Origin: an uncultured Flavobacteriaceae bacterium
GTDB taxonomy: Bacteria; Bacteroidota; Bacteroidia; Flavobacteriales; Flavobacteriaceae
Assembly (NCBI GenBank): GCA_905479065.1
Contig: CAJQLB010000017.1
Location: 26,833-90,832, forward strand
Direction of reading: 5' to 3'
DNA length: 64,000 nt
The position numbers and the translations under genes were made by a program. The notes beneath the pieces were generated by a model, which saw nothing but the letters and a program-made list of their open reading frames with translations, searched no databases and was not told the DNA's origin. Shown one piece after another: positions 36,501 to 45,217 of the stretch (position 1 is the stretch's first letter; each line of letters opens with the position of its first letter).

Positions 36501-38834
36501 TTGGAAAAATATTTAAGTCAACTTAATGAGGCACAATTAGCACCTACAATACAGAAGGAGGGACCAATGATTGTCATTGCAGGTGCAGGATCAGGTAAAA
36601 CGCGAGTGCTAACATTTCGCATAGCTTATTTAATGAGTCAAAATATAGATCCATTCAATATTCTTGCCTTAACATTTACAAACAAAGCTGCACGTGAAAT
36701 GAAGAGCAGAATTGCTCATATTGTAGGGGATAGTGAGGCAAAAAATCTTTGGATGGGAACTTTTCACTCTGTTTTTGCTAAAATTTTACGCAGTGAAGCA
36801 GACCGTCTCGGATATCCAAGTAATTTTACAATTTACGACACTCAAGATTCCGATCGCTTAATTTCTGCAATAATAAAGGAATTGAGATTGGACAAGGACC
36901 TCTACAAGTTTAAACAAATAAGATCGCGAATTTCATCCTATAAAAATAGTCTCATAACTGTAAAAGCATATTTTCAAAATCCAGAACTTATGGAAGCTGA
37001 CGCAGCTGCCAGAAGGCCGCAATTAGGCGAAATATATAAGCATTATGTTGACCGTTGTTTTAAAGCTGGGGCTATGGATTTTGATGATTTATTATTGAAA
37101 ACTAATGAACTGCTAACCCGTTTTCCTGATGTATTAGCAAAATATCAGAACCGATTTAGATATATTTTAGTAGATGAGTATCAAGATACAAATCACTCTC
37201 AATATTTAATTGTTCGTGCCTTGAGTGATAGATTTCAGAATATTTGTGTGGTAGGAGATGATGCGCAAAGTATTTATGCCTTTAGAGGTGCAAATATCAA
37301 TAATATTTTAAATTTTCAGCGTGATTATGACCATGTAAAAGTCTTTAGACTTGAGCAAAATTATCGATCAACAAAAAATATTGTCAACGCAGCAAATTCC
37401 ATCATTGATAAAAATGAAACAAAGCTGGATAAAATTGTATGGACAGCCAATGAAGAAGGAAAAAAAATAAAGGTACATCGTTCTCTTACTGATGGGGATG
37501 AAGGTCGTTATGTTGCGAGTACAATATGGGAGACCAAAATGCAAAATCAACTCAAAAATAGTGATTTTGCTGTATTGTACAGAACTAATGCTCAATCTAG
37601 AGCTATCGAAGATGCTTTGAGAAAAAGAGATATTCCATATAGAATTTACGGAGGGTTATCTTTTTATCAACGCAAGGAAATAAAAGATGTTTTGTCTTAC
37701 TTGAGACTGATTATAAATCCAAATGATGAAGAAGCGCTGAAGCGTATTATTAATTTTCCTGCACGTGGTATTGGACAAACAACTATTGATAAGTTAATAG
37801 TTGCAGCAAATAATTATAACAAATCAATTTTTGAAATTATTTCTAATTTAGATAAAGTTGACATCAAATTAAATTCTGGAACAAGAACTAAGCTTGATAA
37901 TTTTGCAACAATGATTGTTAGTTTTCAGGTTATGAATGCGTCTGTAAACGTATTTGAGCTGGCTGAACATGTTACCAAAGCATCAGGACTCATTCGATTG
38001 TTCAATAGTGATGGTACGCAGGAAGGCATTGCTAGAATGGAAAATATTGAAGAACTTTTAAACGGAATGAAAGACTTCGTTGAAGGTCAACAAGAGTTGG
38101 CTGACGCTACTGCATCACTGGCAGAATTTCTTGAAGACGTTGCCTTGGCAACAGATTTAGATGCCGATAAGGGAGATTCAGATCATGTAGCTCTTATGAC
38201 AATTCATCTCGCTAAAGGCCTCGAATTCCCCAATGTCTTTATTGTTGGTTTAGAAGAGGATTTGTTTCCAAGTGCCATGAGCATGAATACCAGAAGTGAA
38301 TTAGAAGAAGAACGACGCTTGTTTTACGTGGCTCTTACAAGAGCTGAAAAAGAAGCTTATTTAACGTATTCACTATCCCGCTATCGCTGGGGTAAATTAA
38401 TTGACTCAGAACCTAGTAGATTTATTGAGGAAATTGATGACACCTATTTGGAAGTGTTAACACCACCCAAAGAATATCGTACAAATCCCATGCTAAATGC
38501 AGATATTTTTGGTGACGTACCAGCTAATAAAATTCGCTATAAGCCAGCAAATTCAAAGGGCAGTTATAAAAAAAAGACGGAAAAATCAAAAACTACATCC
38601 TTTAAGTTAAGCACTCCTAAAAATTTAAAACCAGTATCGAGTAGTTCCAAAAGTGTCAATTTATTCGATAGCAAACTAACTGTTGGTCATATTGTCAAAC
38701 ATTTAAGATTTGGTAAAGGAGAGGTTTTGAAAATTGAAGGACAGGGCTCAGATGTTAAGGCTGAGATTAATTTTGAAAATGGCGGATTAAAAAAATTATT
38801 GCTTCGATTTGCCAAATTGGAAATTATTGGATAA
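36501..38834 (+). CDS. UvrD/PcrA-type superfamily 1 DNA helicase
   Basis: This 3'-5' DNA helicase of the UvrD/PcrA/Rep group, 777 residues, acts in nucleotide excision and mismatch repair. Motifs run in order: Q motif (L-N-E-A-Q), Walker A G-A-G-S-G-K-T (28-34), L-T-F-T-N-K-A-A-R-E-M, D-E-Y-Q-D-T-N, G-D-D-A-Q-S-I-Y-A-F-R-G-A, Q-N-Y-R-S, and V-A-L-T-R-A-E. The C-terminus (about 720-777) is the Tudor-like domain G-H-I-V-K-H-L-R-F-G-K-G that contacts RNA polymerase in PcrA. The start is a TTG at 36501: the helicase motif set begins only ten residues later and no in-frame ATG lies close upstream. It overlaps the Sua5 gene by one base (TAATG). Confidence 0.95.
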   Translation: MEKYLSQLNEAQLAPTIQKEGPMIVIAGAGSGKTRVLTFRIAYLMSQNIDPFNILALTFTNKAAREMKSRIAHIVGDSEAKNLWMGTFHSVFAKILRSEADRLGYPSNFTIYDTQDSDRLISAIIKELRLDKDLYKFKQIRSRISSYKNSLITVKAYFQNPELMEADAAARRPQLGEIYKHYVDRCFKAGAMDFDDLLLKTNELLTRFPDVLAKYQNRFRYILVDEYQDTNHSQYLIVRALSDRFQNICVVGDDAQSIYAFRGANINNILNFQRDYDHVKVFRLEQNYRSTKNIVNAANSIIDKNETKLDKIVWTANEEGKKIKVHRSLTDGDEGRYVASTIWETKMQNQLKNSDFAVLYRTNAQSRAIEDALRKRDIPYRIYGGLSFYQRKEIKDVLSYLRLIINPNDEEALKRIINFPARGIGQTTIDKLIVAANNYNKSIFEIISNLDKVDIKLNSGTRTKLDNFATMIVSFQVMNASVNVFELAEHVTKASGLIRLFNSDGTQEGIARMENIEELLNGMKDFVEGQQELADATASLAEFLEDVALATDLDADKGDSDHVALMTIHLAKGLEFPNVFIVGLEEDLFPSAMSMNTRSELEEERRLFYVALTRAEKEAYLTYSLSRYRWGKLIDSEPSRFIEEIDDTYLEVLTPPKEYRTNPMLNADIFGDVPANKIRYKPANSKGSYKKKTEKSKTTSFKLSTPKNLKPVSSSSKSVNLFDSKLTVGHIVKHLRFGKGEVLKIEGQGSDVKAEINFENGGLKKLLLRFAKLEIIG

Positions 38835-39454
38835 TGGCAAAGTTTATCAGGATATATGAAGAAAACCCCAATCCTAAGGACGTTGATTTGGTAGTAGATA
38901 TTCTCAAATCAGGAGGACTTATCATATATCCAACGGATACTGTCTATGGCCTAGGCTGTGATATTTTAAATGTAAAGGCTTTGGAACGAGTTGCAAAAAT
39001 TAAAGGGGTAAAGTTAGAAAAAGCAAACTTTTCATTTATATGTCACGATTTAAGCAACTTGAGTGATTACGTAAAACAAATTGATAACAGTACTTTTAAG
39101 CTTTTAAAACGTGCTTTACCGGGACCTTACACATTTATTCTTCCAAGTGCAAAGAGTTTACCAAATCCATTTAAAAAGAAGAAAACAGTTGGGATTCGTA
39201 TTCCAAAAAACAATATAGCGTTGGACATAGTCAAAAAATTAGGAAGACCAATTATTTCGACCTCAATTAGAGATGACGATGAAATTATTGAATATACTAC
39301 TGATCCGGAATTGATTAAGGAAAAATGGAATAATTTGGTGGAACTTGTGATAAATGGAGGATTTGGAGACAATGAACCATCTACTATTATTGACATGTCA
39401 AGCAATGAGCCCTTAGTTATTAGGGAAGGTAAAGGGACACTAGAGATACTATAA
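38834..39454 (+). CDS. L-threonylcarbamoyladenylate synthase (YrdC/Sua5 family)
   Basis: This enzyme makes threonylcarbamoyl-AMP from threonine, bicarbonate and ATP, the first step of t6A formation at tRNA position 37. The 206-residue protein is the short YrdC/TsaC-like form. It shows I-Y-P-T-D-T-V-Y-G-L-G-C-D near residue 35, the K-x-R/K-x-x-x-S-F-I-C-H region (K-A-N-F-S-F-I-C-H), P-G-P-Y-T-F-I-L-P, V-G-I-R-I-P and S-T-S-I. Translation is coupled to the helicase gene through the shared TAATG. It ends at a bidirectional terminator. Confidence 0.94.
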   Translation: MAKFIRIYEENPNPKDVDLVVDILKSGGLIIYPTDTVYGLGCDILNVKALERVAKIKGVKLEKANFSFICHDLSNLSDYVKQIDNSTFKLLKRALPGPYTFILPSAKSLPNPFKKKKTVGIRIPKNNIALDIVKKLGRPIISTSIRDDDEIIEYTTDPELIKEKWNNLVELVINGGFGDNEPSTIIDMSSNEPLVIREGKGTLEIL

Positions 39455-39487
39455 AAAAAGGTCCAACGATGAGTTGAACCTTTTTTT
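39452..39487. terminator. Bidirectional terminator between Sua5 and OmpA-family genes
   Basis: GGTCCAAC (39460-39467) and GTTGAACC (39473-39480) form a short stem around a five-base loop, flanked by A7 and T7. On the plus strand there is one C-A mismatch; on the minus strand it becomes a G-U pair, so the signal should be stronger for the OmpA-family gene. Confidence 0.8.
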
Positions 39488-39507
39488 AAGCTGGAATAAT
39501 GTAAATG

Positions 39508-40368
39508 TTAATTCCCTCCTTGTGCTAAATTCTTCATTTCTTGTTCAATCATATCATAAAATTGATCAATTTTAGGTAGAACAATGATTCTGGTTCTTCT
39601 GTTTTTAGCTCTATTTTCAGACGTATCATTATCGACTAGCGGTACAAATTCACTTCTACCAGCAGCTATTAATTGTGCAGGATTTACACCCAATGTTTGA
39701 AGAACTCTTATAATGGAAGTTGATCGTTTAACACTCAAATCCCAATTATCTAAGAGCACCCCCTTTTGATAAGACTTTGAGTCTGTGTGTCCCTCAACCA
39801 TTGCTTCAAAGTCAGGTTTACTTTTGACTACTTTAGCAACTTTGGCAAGAACTTCCTTGGCGCGCGAAGTAACATTGTAGCTACCACTTTTAAATAGTAA
39901 TTTATCAGCAATAGATATGAAAACTACACCTTTTTCTACATTCACTTCGATATCAGGATCATTAATTCCTACTTCTTTTTTAAGACTAGTAACTAAGGCA
40001 AGCATAACACTATCTTTCTTTGTAACGGCATCTTGTAAGCGTGATATTTTTAAATCCTTTTCTTTTAGACTTTCTAATGTTTTCTCAACATTACTAGCAC
40101 CTTTAGAAGTGAGCATGGTAAGGTCTTTATTACTCTGTATTAAATTGTCATTTGTTTTTCTTAAATCAGCTAGTTGGTCTTTTAAAGCATTTGATAATGC
40201 ATTAGCTGCTGCAGCATCCGATAAACAGCTGTTAAGCTTAACGGTTGCAGAATTTAATAGGTCTTGTGTTTCTTTTTGTTTTGCTTCTAGCTCTGAGTAT
40301 TGCTTTTGTGAAACGCAAGAACTAAGGATGAACATAATTGAAAATCCAAATAAAAGTACTTTTTTCAT
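39508..40368 (-). CDS. OmpA-family peptidoglycan-binding lipoprotein with coiled coil
   Basis: This 286-residue lipoprotein has the lipobox I-L-S-S-C. A long heptad-rich coiled coil (about residues 25-125, with many Leu, Lys and Asp) is followed by an OmpA-like domain (about 145-260). The OmpA core is visible: L-L-F-K-S-G-S-Y-x-V, V-E-G-H-T-D, L-D-N-W-D-L-S-x-x-R-S, G-R-S-E-F-V-P and the diaminopimelate-binding N-R-R-T-R-I. It should link the outer membrane to the cell wall. A TAttTTTG element (complement of 40401-40408) is a likely -7 box, with no clear -33 partner. It stands downstream of, and on the same strand as, the glycosyltransferase gene. Confidence 0.92.
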   Translation of the reverse strand: MKKVLLFGFSIMFILSSCVSQKQYSELEAKQKETQDLLNSATVKLNSCLSDAAAANALSNALKDQLADLRKTNDNLIQSNKDLTMLTSKGASNVEKTLESLKEKDLKISRLQDAVTKKDSVMLALVTSLKKEVGINDPDIEVNVEKGVVFISIADKLLFKSGSYNVTSRAKEVLAKVAKVVKSKPDFEAMVEGHTDSKSYQKGVLLDNWDLSVKRSTSIIRVLQTLGVNPAQLIAAGRSEFVPLVDNDTSENRAKNRRTRIIVLPKIDQFYDMIEQEMKNLAQGGN

Positions 40369-40458
40369 GAGTTTTAGATTGTATAAACATTGTTAGTAAA
40401 CAAAAATAAAAAAAAACATGGCGTTTAGGAAGAATAAACAAAACTTTTACTAACGAGG

Positions 40459-41448
40459 TTATAAACTATTATAAAATTTTTTCCTCAGGATAAAATAGCA
40501 CCAAATGATAGACCTTCGGTGAAAATAATGGGGTTTTTGAATTAGTTGTTTTCTTTTACTCAAAAGTTGAGGTAAATGCTGATAGTAGGAGAGATGTGCA
40601 TGAATTATTGCAAAGGTGTGGGAAGGTTTTAACTGCAATAAATAATAAAGACCTGCGATACCATCTAAAAAAAGACGGACAGCAACTAATGCGAGCAAAT
40701 TTCCATTTGCATTTTTAGTAATATTAAATAAGCTATTTCTAAAATTTAAAAATGTTTTTCGTGAATTTTGAGCATTTAATGTACCTCCTCCTAAGTGATA
40801 AACATGAGAGCTACTCAGGTATTTAATTGTATGACCTGAATTTTTTGCACGCCAACAGAGGTCAATTTCTTCGTGGTGCGCGAAAAAACTTTCATCAAAA
40901 CCATTTAATTCATTAAAAACAGATTTTCTGATAAAAAGACAAGCTCCCGAAGCCCAGAAAATATCAGAAACACCCTCATATTGAAGTTCATCTTTTTCGA
41001 TAGTATCAAAAATGCGCCCTCTGCAATATGGATAGCCATATTTGTCAATAAATCCCCCTGCAGCTCCAGCGTATTCAAAAGAATCTTGACGATTAAAATC
41101 TAAGATTTTTGGTTGAATAATTGCTGTGTTTATATCTTGTTTAAATAAAGTAATAATATCATCAAGCCAATTTTCGCTAACCTTGACGTCGTTGTTGAGA
41201 AGACAAAATATATCAGCTTGAACTTGCTTTAAACCCTCGTTGTAACCCTGTGCATATCCTTTATTAGAGTTGTTTTGGATAATATGAATACTTGGGTAGT
41301 TTTTAGACACAAACTTTACAGAACCATCATTTGAAGCATTATCGATAAGATATAAATTTGCTCCACTAGAGTTATTTATTAATGAGGGTAAAAATTTACT
41401 TAGAAGTTTTTCACCATTCCAGTTTAAGATGACAATCGCTAGTTTCAT
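40459..41448 (-). CDS. Family 2 glycosyltransferase
   Basis: This 329-residue GT-A fold glycosyltransferase of the rhamnosyl/WcaA-like GT2 kind has L-A-I-V-I-L-N-W-N-G at the start, Y-L-I-D-N-A-S-N-D-G-S for the nucleotide-sugar site, and C-L-L-N-N-D-V as the D-x-D equivalent. G-A-C-L-F-I-R and the E-I-D-L-C-W-R-A motif carry the catalytic acid. Two hydrophobic C-terminal segments (about 250-280) suggest membrane association. The gene shares an ATGA overlap with the upstream HsdR_N gene, so translation is coupled. The acceptor is unknown; surface polysaccharide or glycolipid synthesis is likely. Confidence 0.93.
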   Translation of the reverse strand: MKLAIVILNWNGEKLLSKFLPSLINNSSGANLYLIDNASNDGSVKFVSKNYPSIHIIQNNSNKGYAQGYNEGLKQVQADIFCLLNNDVKVSENWLDDIITLFKQDINTAIIQPKILDFNRQDSFEYAGAAGGFIDKYGYPYCRGRIFDTIEKDELQYEGVSDIFWASGACLFIRKSVFNELNGFDESFFAHHEEIDLCWRAKNSGHTIKYLSSSHVYHLGGGTLNAQNSRKTFLNFRNSLFNITKNANGNLLALVAVRLFLDGIAGLYYLLQLKPSHTFAIIHAHLSYYQHLPQLLSKRKQLIQKPHYFHRRSIIWCYFILRKKFYNSL

Positions 41449-41891
41449 TTGCTGTAATCTGGGATGTCAGTTAAAAAATGATATTGTTTTGCACTAAAGT
41501 CCATACTACAATAATAATGATTTAATCCGTTAGTAACCATGAGGTAAGAGGCATTTAAAACAGAATTGTAGCGTGCTATTTGGTCAAATGTGTTTTGGCC
41601 AATTATAATATTAGGAGATTTACATTCAATAATTAAGTGAATCGTTCCATCTGTGTTAAATACCACAATGTCATATCTTTTTGTAAGGCCATTGATGACT
41701 AATTTTTTTTCAATATTTATCAGTGATTTTGGATATTTTTTTATCGTCATTAAGAATCTAACACAGTGTTGTCTGACCCATTCTTCTGGTTGTAGGACAA
41801 CAAATTTTTTACGTATCTCGTCAAAGATAAAACGTTTATTTTCTCTATTTTTGAAATGAAATCTATATGTGGGAAAATTTAATTTTTGCAC
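41445..41891 (-). CDS. Small nuclease-domain protein, HsdR N-terminal-like
   Basis: This protein of about 149 residues matches the type I restriction HsdR N-terminal domain (HSDR_N_2) seen as a stand-alone protein in Bacteroidota. Visible marks are E-N-K-R-F-I-F-D-E-I-R-K-K-F-V-V-L-x-P-E-E-W-V-R-Q-H near the start, then Y-D-I-V-V-F and a PD-(D/E)XK-like core I-I-E-C-K-S. A GTG at 41891 gives the family N-terminus Q-K-L-N-F-P-T-Y; a longer TTG start at 41957 would overlap holA and is unlikely. No helicase or methylase is nearby, so this is not a restriction system. The divergent holA start is only 26 bases away and the GT2 gene follows by ATGA overlap. Confidence 0.75.
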   Translation of the reverse strand: MQKLNFPTYRFHFKNRENKRFIFDEIRKKFVVLQPEEWVRQHCVRFLMTIKKYPKSLINIEKKLVINGLTKRYDIVVFNTDGTIHLIIECKSPNIIIGQNTFDQIARYNSVLNASYLMVTNGLNHYYCSMDFSAKQYHFLTDIPDYSK

Positions 41892-41917
41892 AACACAAAT
41901 TTGGTGATTTTTTTTTA

Positions 41918-42922
41918 ATGGACGAAGTAAAACAAATAGTTGCAGAGATAAAGTCAAGAAACTTTAGACCGATTTATTTTTTGATGGGAGAGGAGCCTTA
42001 TTACATTGATAAGATATCTAGCTTTATTGAGGAAAATATATTGGAAGTTGCCGAGCAGGAATTTAATCAAACCATACTTTACGGTCGTGACACTTCTATT
42101 GACGATATAGTATCTCATGCGAAACGTTATCCAATGATGGCAGATTTTCAAGTAATCATTGTTAAAGAAGCTCAAGATCTCTCAAGATCCATCGAAAAGT
42201 TAGTACCGTATGTTCAAAATCCACAAACATCTACTGTTTTGGTAGTCAATTATAAATATAAAAAAATTGACAAAAGAAAGGCCTTATACAAAGCGTTAAG
42301 AAAAAACTGTGTGGTTTTTGAGAGTAAGAAATTATATGAAAATCAAGTAGTTGATTGGGTTAGAAGAATTTTATCTCCAAGAAGTTATACTATGTCTCCA
42401 AAAGCTGCGCAAATGCTCGTGGAATTTTTAGGAAATGATTTAAGTAAAATCAATAATGAAATAGAAAAATTGACTCTGGTTGTTCCTAAAGATTCAGAGA
42501 TTACTCCTGAGTTAATCGAGGAACATATTGGTATTTCAAAAGATTATAACAACTTTGAGTTACGGAAAGCTATTGGTAATAAAAACATGCAAAAGGCGGT
42601 AAAAATTATAAATTATTTTTCGGATAATTCAAAGGATAATCCCATTGTTGTCACGGTAGCACTATTATTCAGTTTTTTTTCTCAGTTACTACGGTTACAC
42701 GGATTACATGACAAATCTCCAAGGGCTGTGGCGTCAGCCCTAAAAGTGAGTCCTTATTTTGTGAATGAATATATTGTTGCTTCTCGAAACTACCCCATGA
42801 AAAAGGTAAGTCAGGTTATCACGATACTCAGAGAGTTCGATCTTAAGAGTAAGGGAGTTGGATCGAGTGCAATTCCACAGAGTGAATTATTAAAAGAATT
42901 GATTATTCGAATATTGAATTAA
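41918..42922 (+). CDS. holA: DNA polymerase III delta subunit
   Basis: This is the clamp-loader delta subunit, which opens the sliding clamp in replication. The 334-residue protein starts M-D-E-V-K-Q-I-V and has I-Y-F-L-M-G-E-E-P-Y-Y-I-D-K (the degenerate Walker A of delta), then L-Y-G-R-D-T-S-I-D-D-I and the A-K-R-Y-P-M-M-A-D-F-Q-V-I-I-V-K-E-A segment that touches the clamp. The C-terminal collar (about 200-334) is helical. The ATG at 41918 is preferred over one at 41867 because the family begins at this point. The protein is divergent from the HsdR_N gene and convergent with the DoxX gene. Confidence 0.93.
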   Translation: MDEVKQIVAEIKSRNFRPIYFLMGEEPYYIDKISSFIEENILEVAEQEFNQTILYGRDTSIDDIVSHAKRYPMMADFQVIIVKEAQDLSRSIEKLVPYVQNPQTSTVLVVNYKYKKIDKRKALYKALRKNCVVFESKKLYENQVVDWVRRILSPRSYTMSPKAAQMLVEFLGNDLSKINNEIEKLTLVVPKDSEITPELIEEHIGISKDYNNFELRKAIGNKNMQKAVKIINYFSDNSKDNPIVVTVALLFSFFSQLLRLHGLHDKSPRAVASALKVSPYFVNEYIVASRNYPMKKVSQVITILREFDLKSKGVGSSAIPQSELLKELIIRILN

Positions 42923-42926
42923 AATA

Positions 42927-43301
42927 TCAATGTTTATCTAAAGAAATTTTTCCTGCTCCTGAAATTGCAATCACTAAAAAGCAAATCGCGTATAAAACAG
43001 CCATTTCTTTTTTTCCAAATGGATCACTTGCATGGACAACAAATGCCGCAACTAGCATGGTAATTAAAGGAAATAGTGTCGCTATTTTAGTTTTGTACCC
43101 AACAATAACAAACAATGGTGCAATAAATTCACCAAGTACAACGAGTAGAAGTGAAATGGTAGCACCTAATCCAATGGGGTCACCAAAATCTGTCGGATCA
43201 TTAATTAGCCTTTGAAGTTTTCCGTAGCCATGGGTAAGCATGCATAATGATACACCAACTCTAAGTATTAATAATCCTAAGTCTTTGTTCGTTTTAAACA
43301 T
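42927..43301 (-). CDS. DoxX-family membrane protein
   Basis: This membrane protein of about 124 residues shows the four-helix DoxX pattern: L-I-L-R-V-G-V-S-L-C-M-L-T-H-G-Y-G-K-L at the start, a linker with F-G-D-P-I-G-L-G, then L-V-V-L-G-E-F-I-A-P and two further hydrophobic helices. DoxX-like proteins are found with respiratory or redox partners, but no function can be assigned here. The start at 43301 is preferred over 43337. Its 3' end meets holA with four bases between stops. Confidence 0.85.
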   Translation of the reverse strand: MFKTNKDLGLLILRVGVSLCMLTHGYGKLQRLINDPTDFGDPIGLGATISLLLVVLGEFIAPLFVIVGYKTKIATLFPLITMLVAAFVVHASDPFGKKEMAVLYAICFLVIAISGAGKISLDKH

Positions 43302-43458
43302 ATTATTAAAATTTATATATTCATGAATTTTTGTCAATTAGGCCCTTAACTAACGTTATGTAATTATAGTGAAAGTAATTAAATAAAACAAAATTGCTTT
43401 TAATGACATAAAAAACTGAGTCATTTGAGATACAAAAAACCTATTTCAATTTTTCAAA

Positions 43459-45063
43459 TCATATTCCTTTGAGTAAATTGACACTTACAGTCGCTAAATC
43501 ATTGTTTGGAAATTTAGTGAAATAATTAGTGTCTAAATACAGTCCCGCTTTCTCAATAATAGCATTAAAAACATCAATTTCTAAAATATATTGATCAGAG
43601 TAACCATGCGTTGCATCATAAGCAGTCGCAGCAGTTTTTCCAATATTTTTTGCCGCAATTTCTGGGCTAATTGTATGTAATTCAATAATTAAAAGGCCAA
43701 ATTTTTCAACAAATGGCTTCCAGTTTTTTAAATGCTCAACTAATGAAACTTCAACGATAGCATTGTTTAATCGTTGACCATTAAACGCATAGGCTCCTGA
43801 TGATTTGCTGACGGATAATGTTTTTTGAACGGGTGATTCCCAAATTCTGTTATGATCTAAAAAAGTTCTAACATTGAGTAAATCTTTTAAATCAATGTCA
43901 TAATCTTCTTTTAAATCTTTTGCCAAAATCTCAGGTTTGCCAATATCACCCCAAATGACTTTAGCCCAAATATCAGATTTTATTAGGTTTCCTCTCGTTA
44001 CTTTTAAGGCGGCTTGATTAAAATCAGCTCCAACAAGCAATAAGGGGTATTCATCAAGAATCTTTCCACGAAGGGTATGGTATTCAATTACTTCAAATAT
44101 GTGCTTAATAAATGCACCATTGCCACAGCCCATGTCTAAAATTCCCTTTGGTTGTTCTTCAATTGGCTTATTAAAAATATTAATTATGATATCATCAATT
44201 ACTTTAAAGTATGTGGAATGAGCTCCTCCGCTACCCCAAACATTCATTTCCCTGTGAATATGTTTTTCAGGATCCGTTACTAATTTTGGCTTCAGTATGA
44301 AAGGATTTGTGAAAATTAAATGGTCTAAATTAGTGAATGTTGGTAAGTAGGAAACAGTAACACCATATGCAGTTGCGCGCTTTGCGAAAAATAGTCCTTT
44401 TTCTGTAAAACGATATGTATCTCTATTTTTTTGAAACCATCCCAAGAAAACAAAAAAATCAAGTACTTGTTTAAAATTCTCAGGATTTTTATGAAATTCT
44501 TGAGCTCTAAAAGATGCTTCCATGAAATATTTATGAAATAAACCATTAACCCCAAGTAAAACAATAATTGGGGCTACAATAGCACCTTCAATATGTTTTA
44601 GGACTTGGTATTCGATTGAATTTGGTGTGATATTCTTTATTCCGTAGTTACGCTTATAATCTTTAAAGTTATTATCTAAAACATAAAAAGCGTCTGAAGT
44701 TATACCTTCAATTGGAAATTTAACTGAATATGTCAACAGGTTTACGACGTCATCATACAAGGTTGCATATCCAAAGGCTAATTTGCTGTTTTCATTGATT
44801 TCGTATAACACCGTATTTTCAGTATTATTTTGAATTTGAGTTAACCAACCTTGCGAGCACAGTGTTCTTAAAGCAACATTCAAATATCCTTCACTTGCAC
44901 TAAACTTTTTGGATATAATTCCAATATCAACTTTTTTTTGTTGTATTAAATAATCGAGAATTCCTCTTTTATTTAAGGTGTGCATTGCAGATGCAGTCGC
45001 AATTCCATTTAGATGACGAAAAATCGTAGAGCGAAGAGCTGTTTTATCTGATTTTGAAAGCAT
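43459..45063 (-). CDS. Class I SAM-dependent methyltransferase with duplicated winged-helix region
   Basis: This 534-residue protein is probably cytoplasmic and has no signal peptide. The SAM site is the glycine motif I-L-D-M-G-C-G-N-G-A-F at 308-318, followed by L-L-V-G-A-D-F-N-Q-A-A-L (the acidic residue binding the ribose) and W-G-D-I-G-K-P. Before it are two winged-helix-like units. The first is about residues 12-105 (L-R-T-L-C-S-Q-G-W-L ... Y-E-I-N-E-N-S-K-L-A-F); the second is about 185-240 (L-D-F-F-V-F-L-G-W-F ... Y-R-F-T-E-K-G-L-F-F-A). Plant and polyketide O-methyltransferases have one such dimerisation unit. The methyl acceptor is unknown. It is downstream of the E1 gene on the same strand (155-base gap). 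Confidence 0.82.
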   Translation of the reverse strand: MLSKSDKTALRSTIFRHLNGIATASAMHTLNKRGILDYLIQQKKVDIGIISKKFSASEGYLNVALRTLCSQGWLTQIQNNTENTVLYEINENSKLAFGYATLYDDVVNLLTYSVKFPIEGITSDAFYVLDNNFKDYKRNYGIKNITPNSIEYQVLKHIEGAIVAPIIVLLGVNGLFHKYFMEASFRAQEFHKNPENFKQVLDFFVFLGWFQKNRDTYRFTEKGLFFAKRATAYGVTVSYLPTFTNLDHLIFTNPFILKPKLVTDPEKHIHREMNVWGSGGAHSTYFKVIDDIIINIFNKPIEEQPKGILDMGCGNGAFIKHIFEVIEYHTLRGKILDEYPLLLVGADFNQAALKVTRGNLIKSDIWAKVIWGDIGKPEILAKDLKEDYDIDLKDLLNVRTFLDHNRIWESPVQKTLSVSKSSGAYAFNGQRLNNAIVEVSLVEHLKNWKPFVEKFGLLIIELHTISPEIAAKNIGKTAATAYDATHGYSDQYILEIDVFNAIIEKAGLYLDTNYFTKFPNNDLATVSVNLLKGI

Positions 45064-45217
45064 ATTATAGCTAATATACTTTAAAAATATAGATATAGGT
45101 AAACTAACTAAATTGAAAATTCAATATTCAACATGACTTTCAATACAAATTAAAGGCAATGATATTTAGTAAACTTATGAAAACTTAAATTCTAAGAAGG
45201 TGTAATGTTTGAAAAGA

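Noticed and set aside
39917..40396. A 159-codon frame antisense to the OmpA-family gene
   Set aside because: It mirrors the coiled-coil coding sequence of a confident gene and reads as low-complexity Ser/Leu/Phe. No homologous family is apparent.
41445..42922. Possible restriction-modification or defence island around the HsdR_N protein
   Set aside because: No methylase, specificity subunit, helicase or integrase is near, and neighbours are housekeeping or surface-glycan genes.
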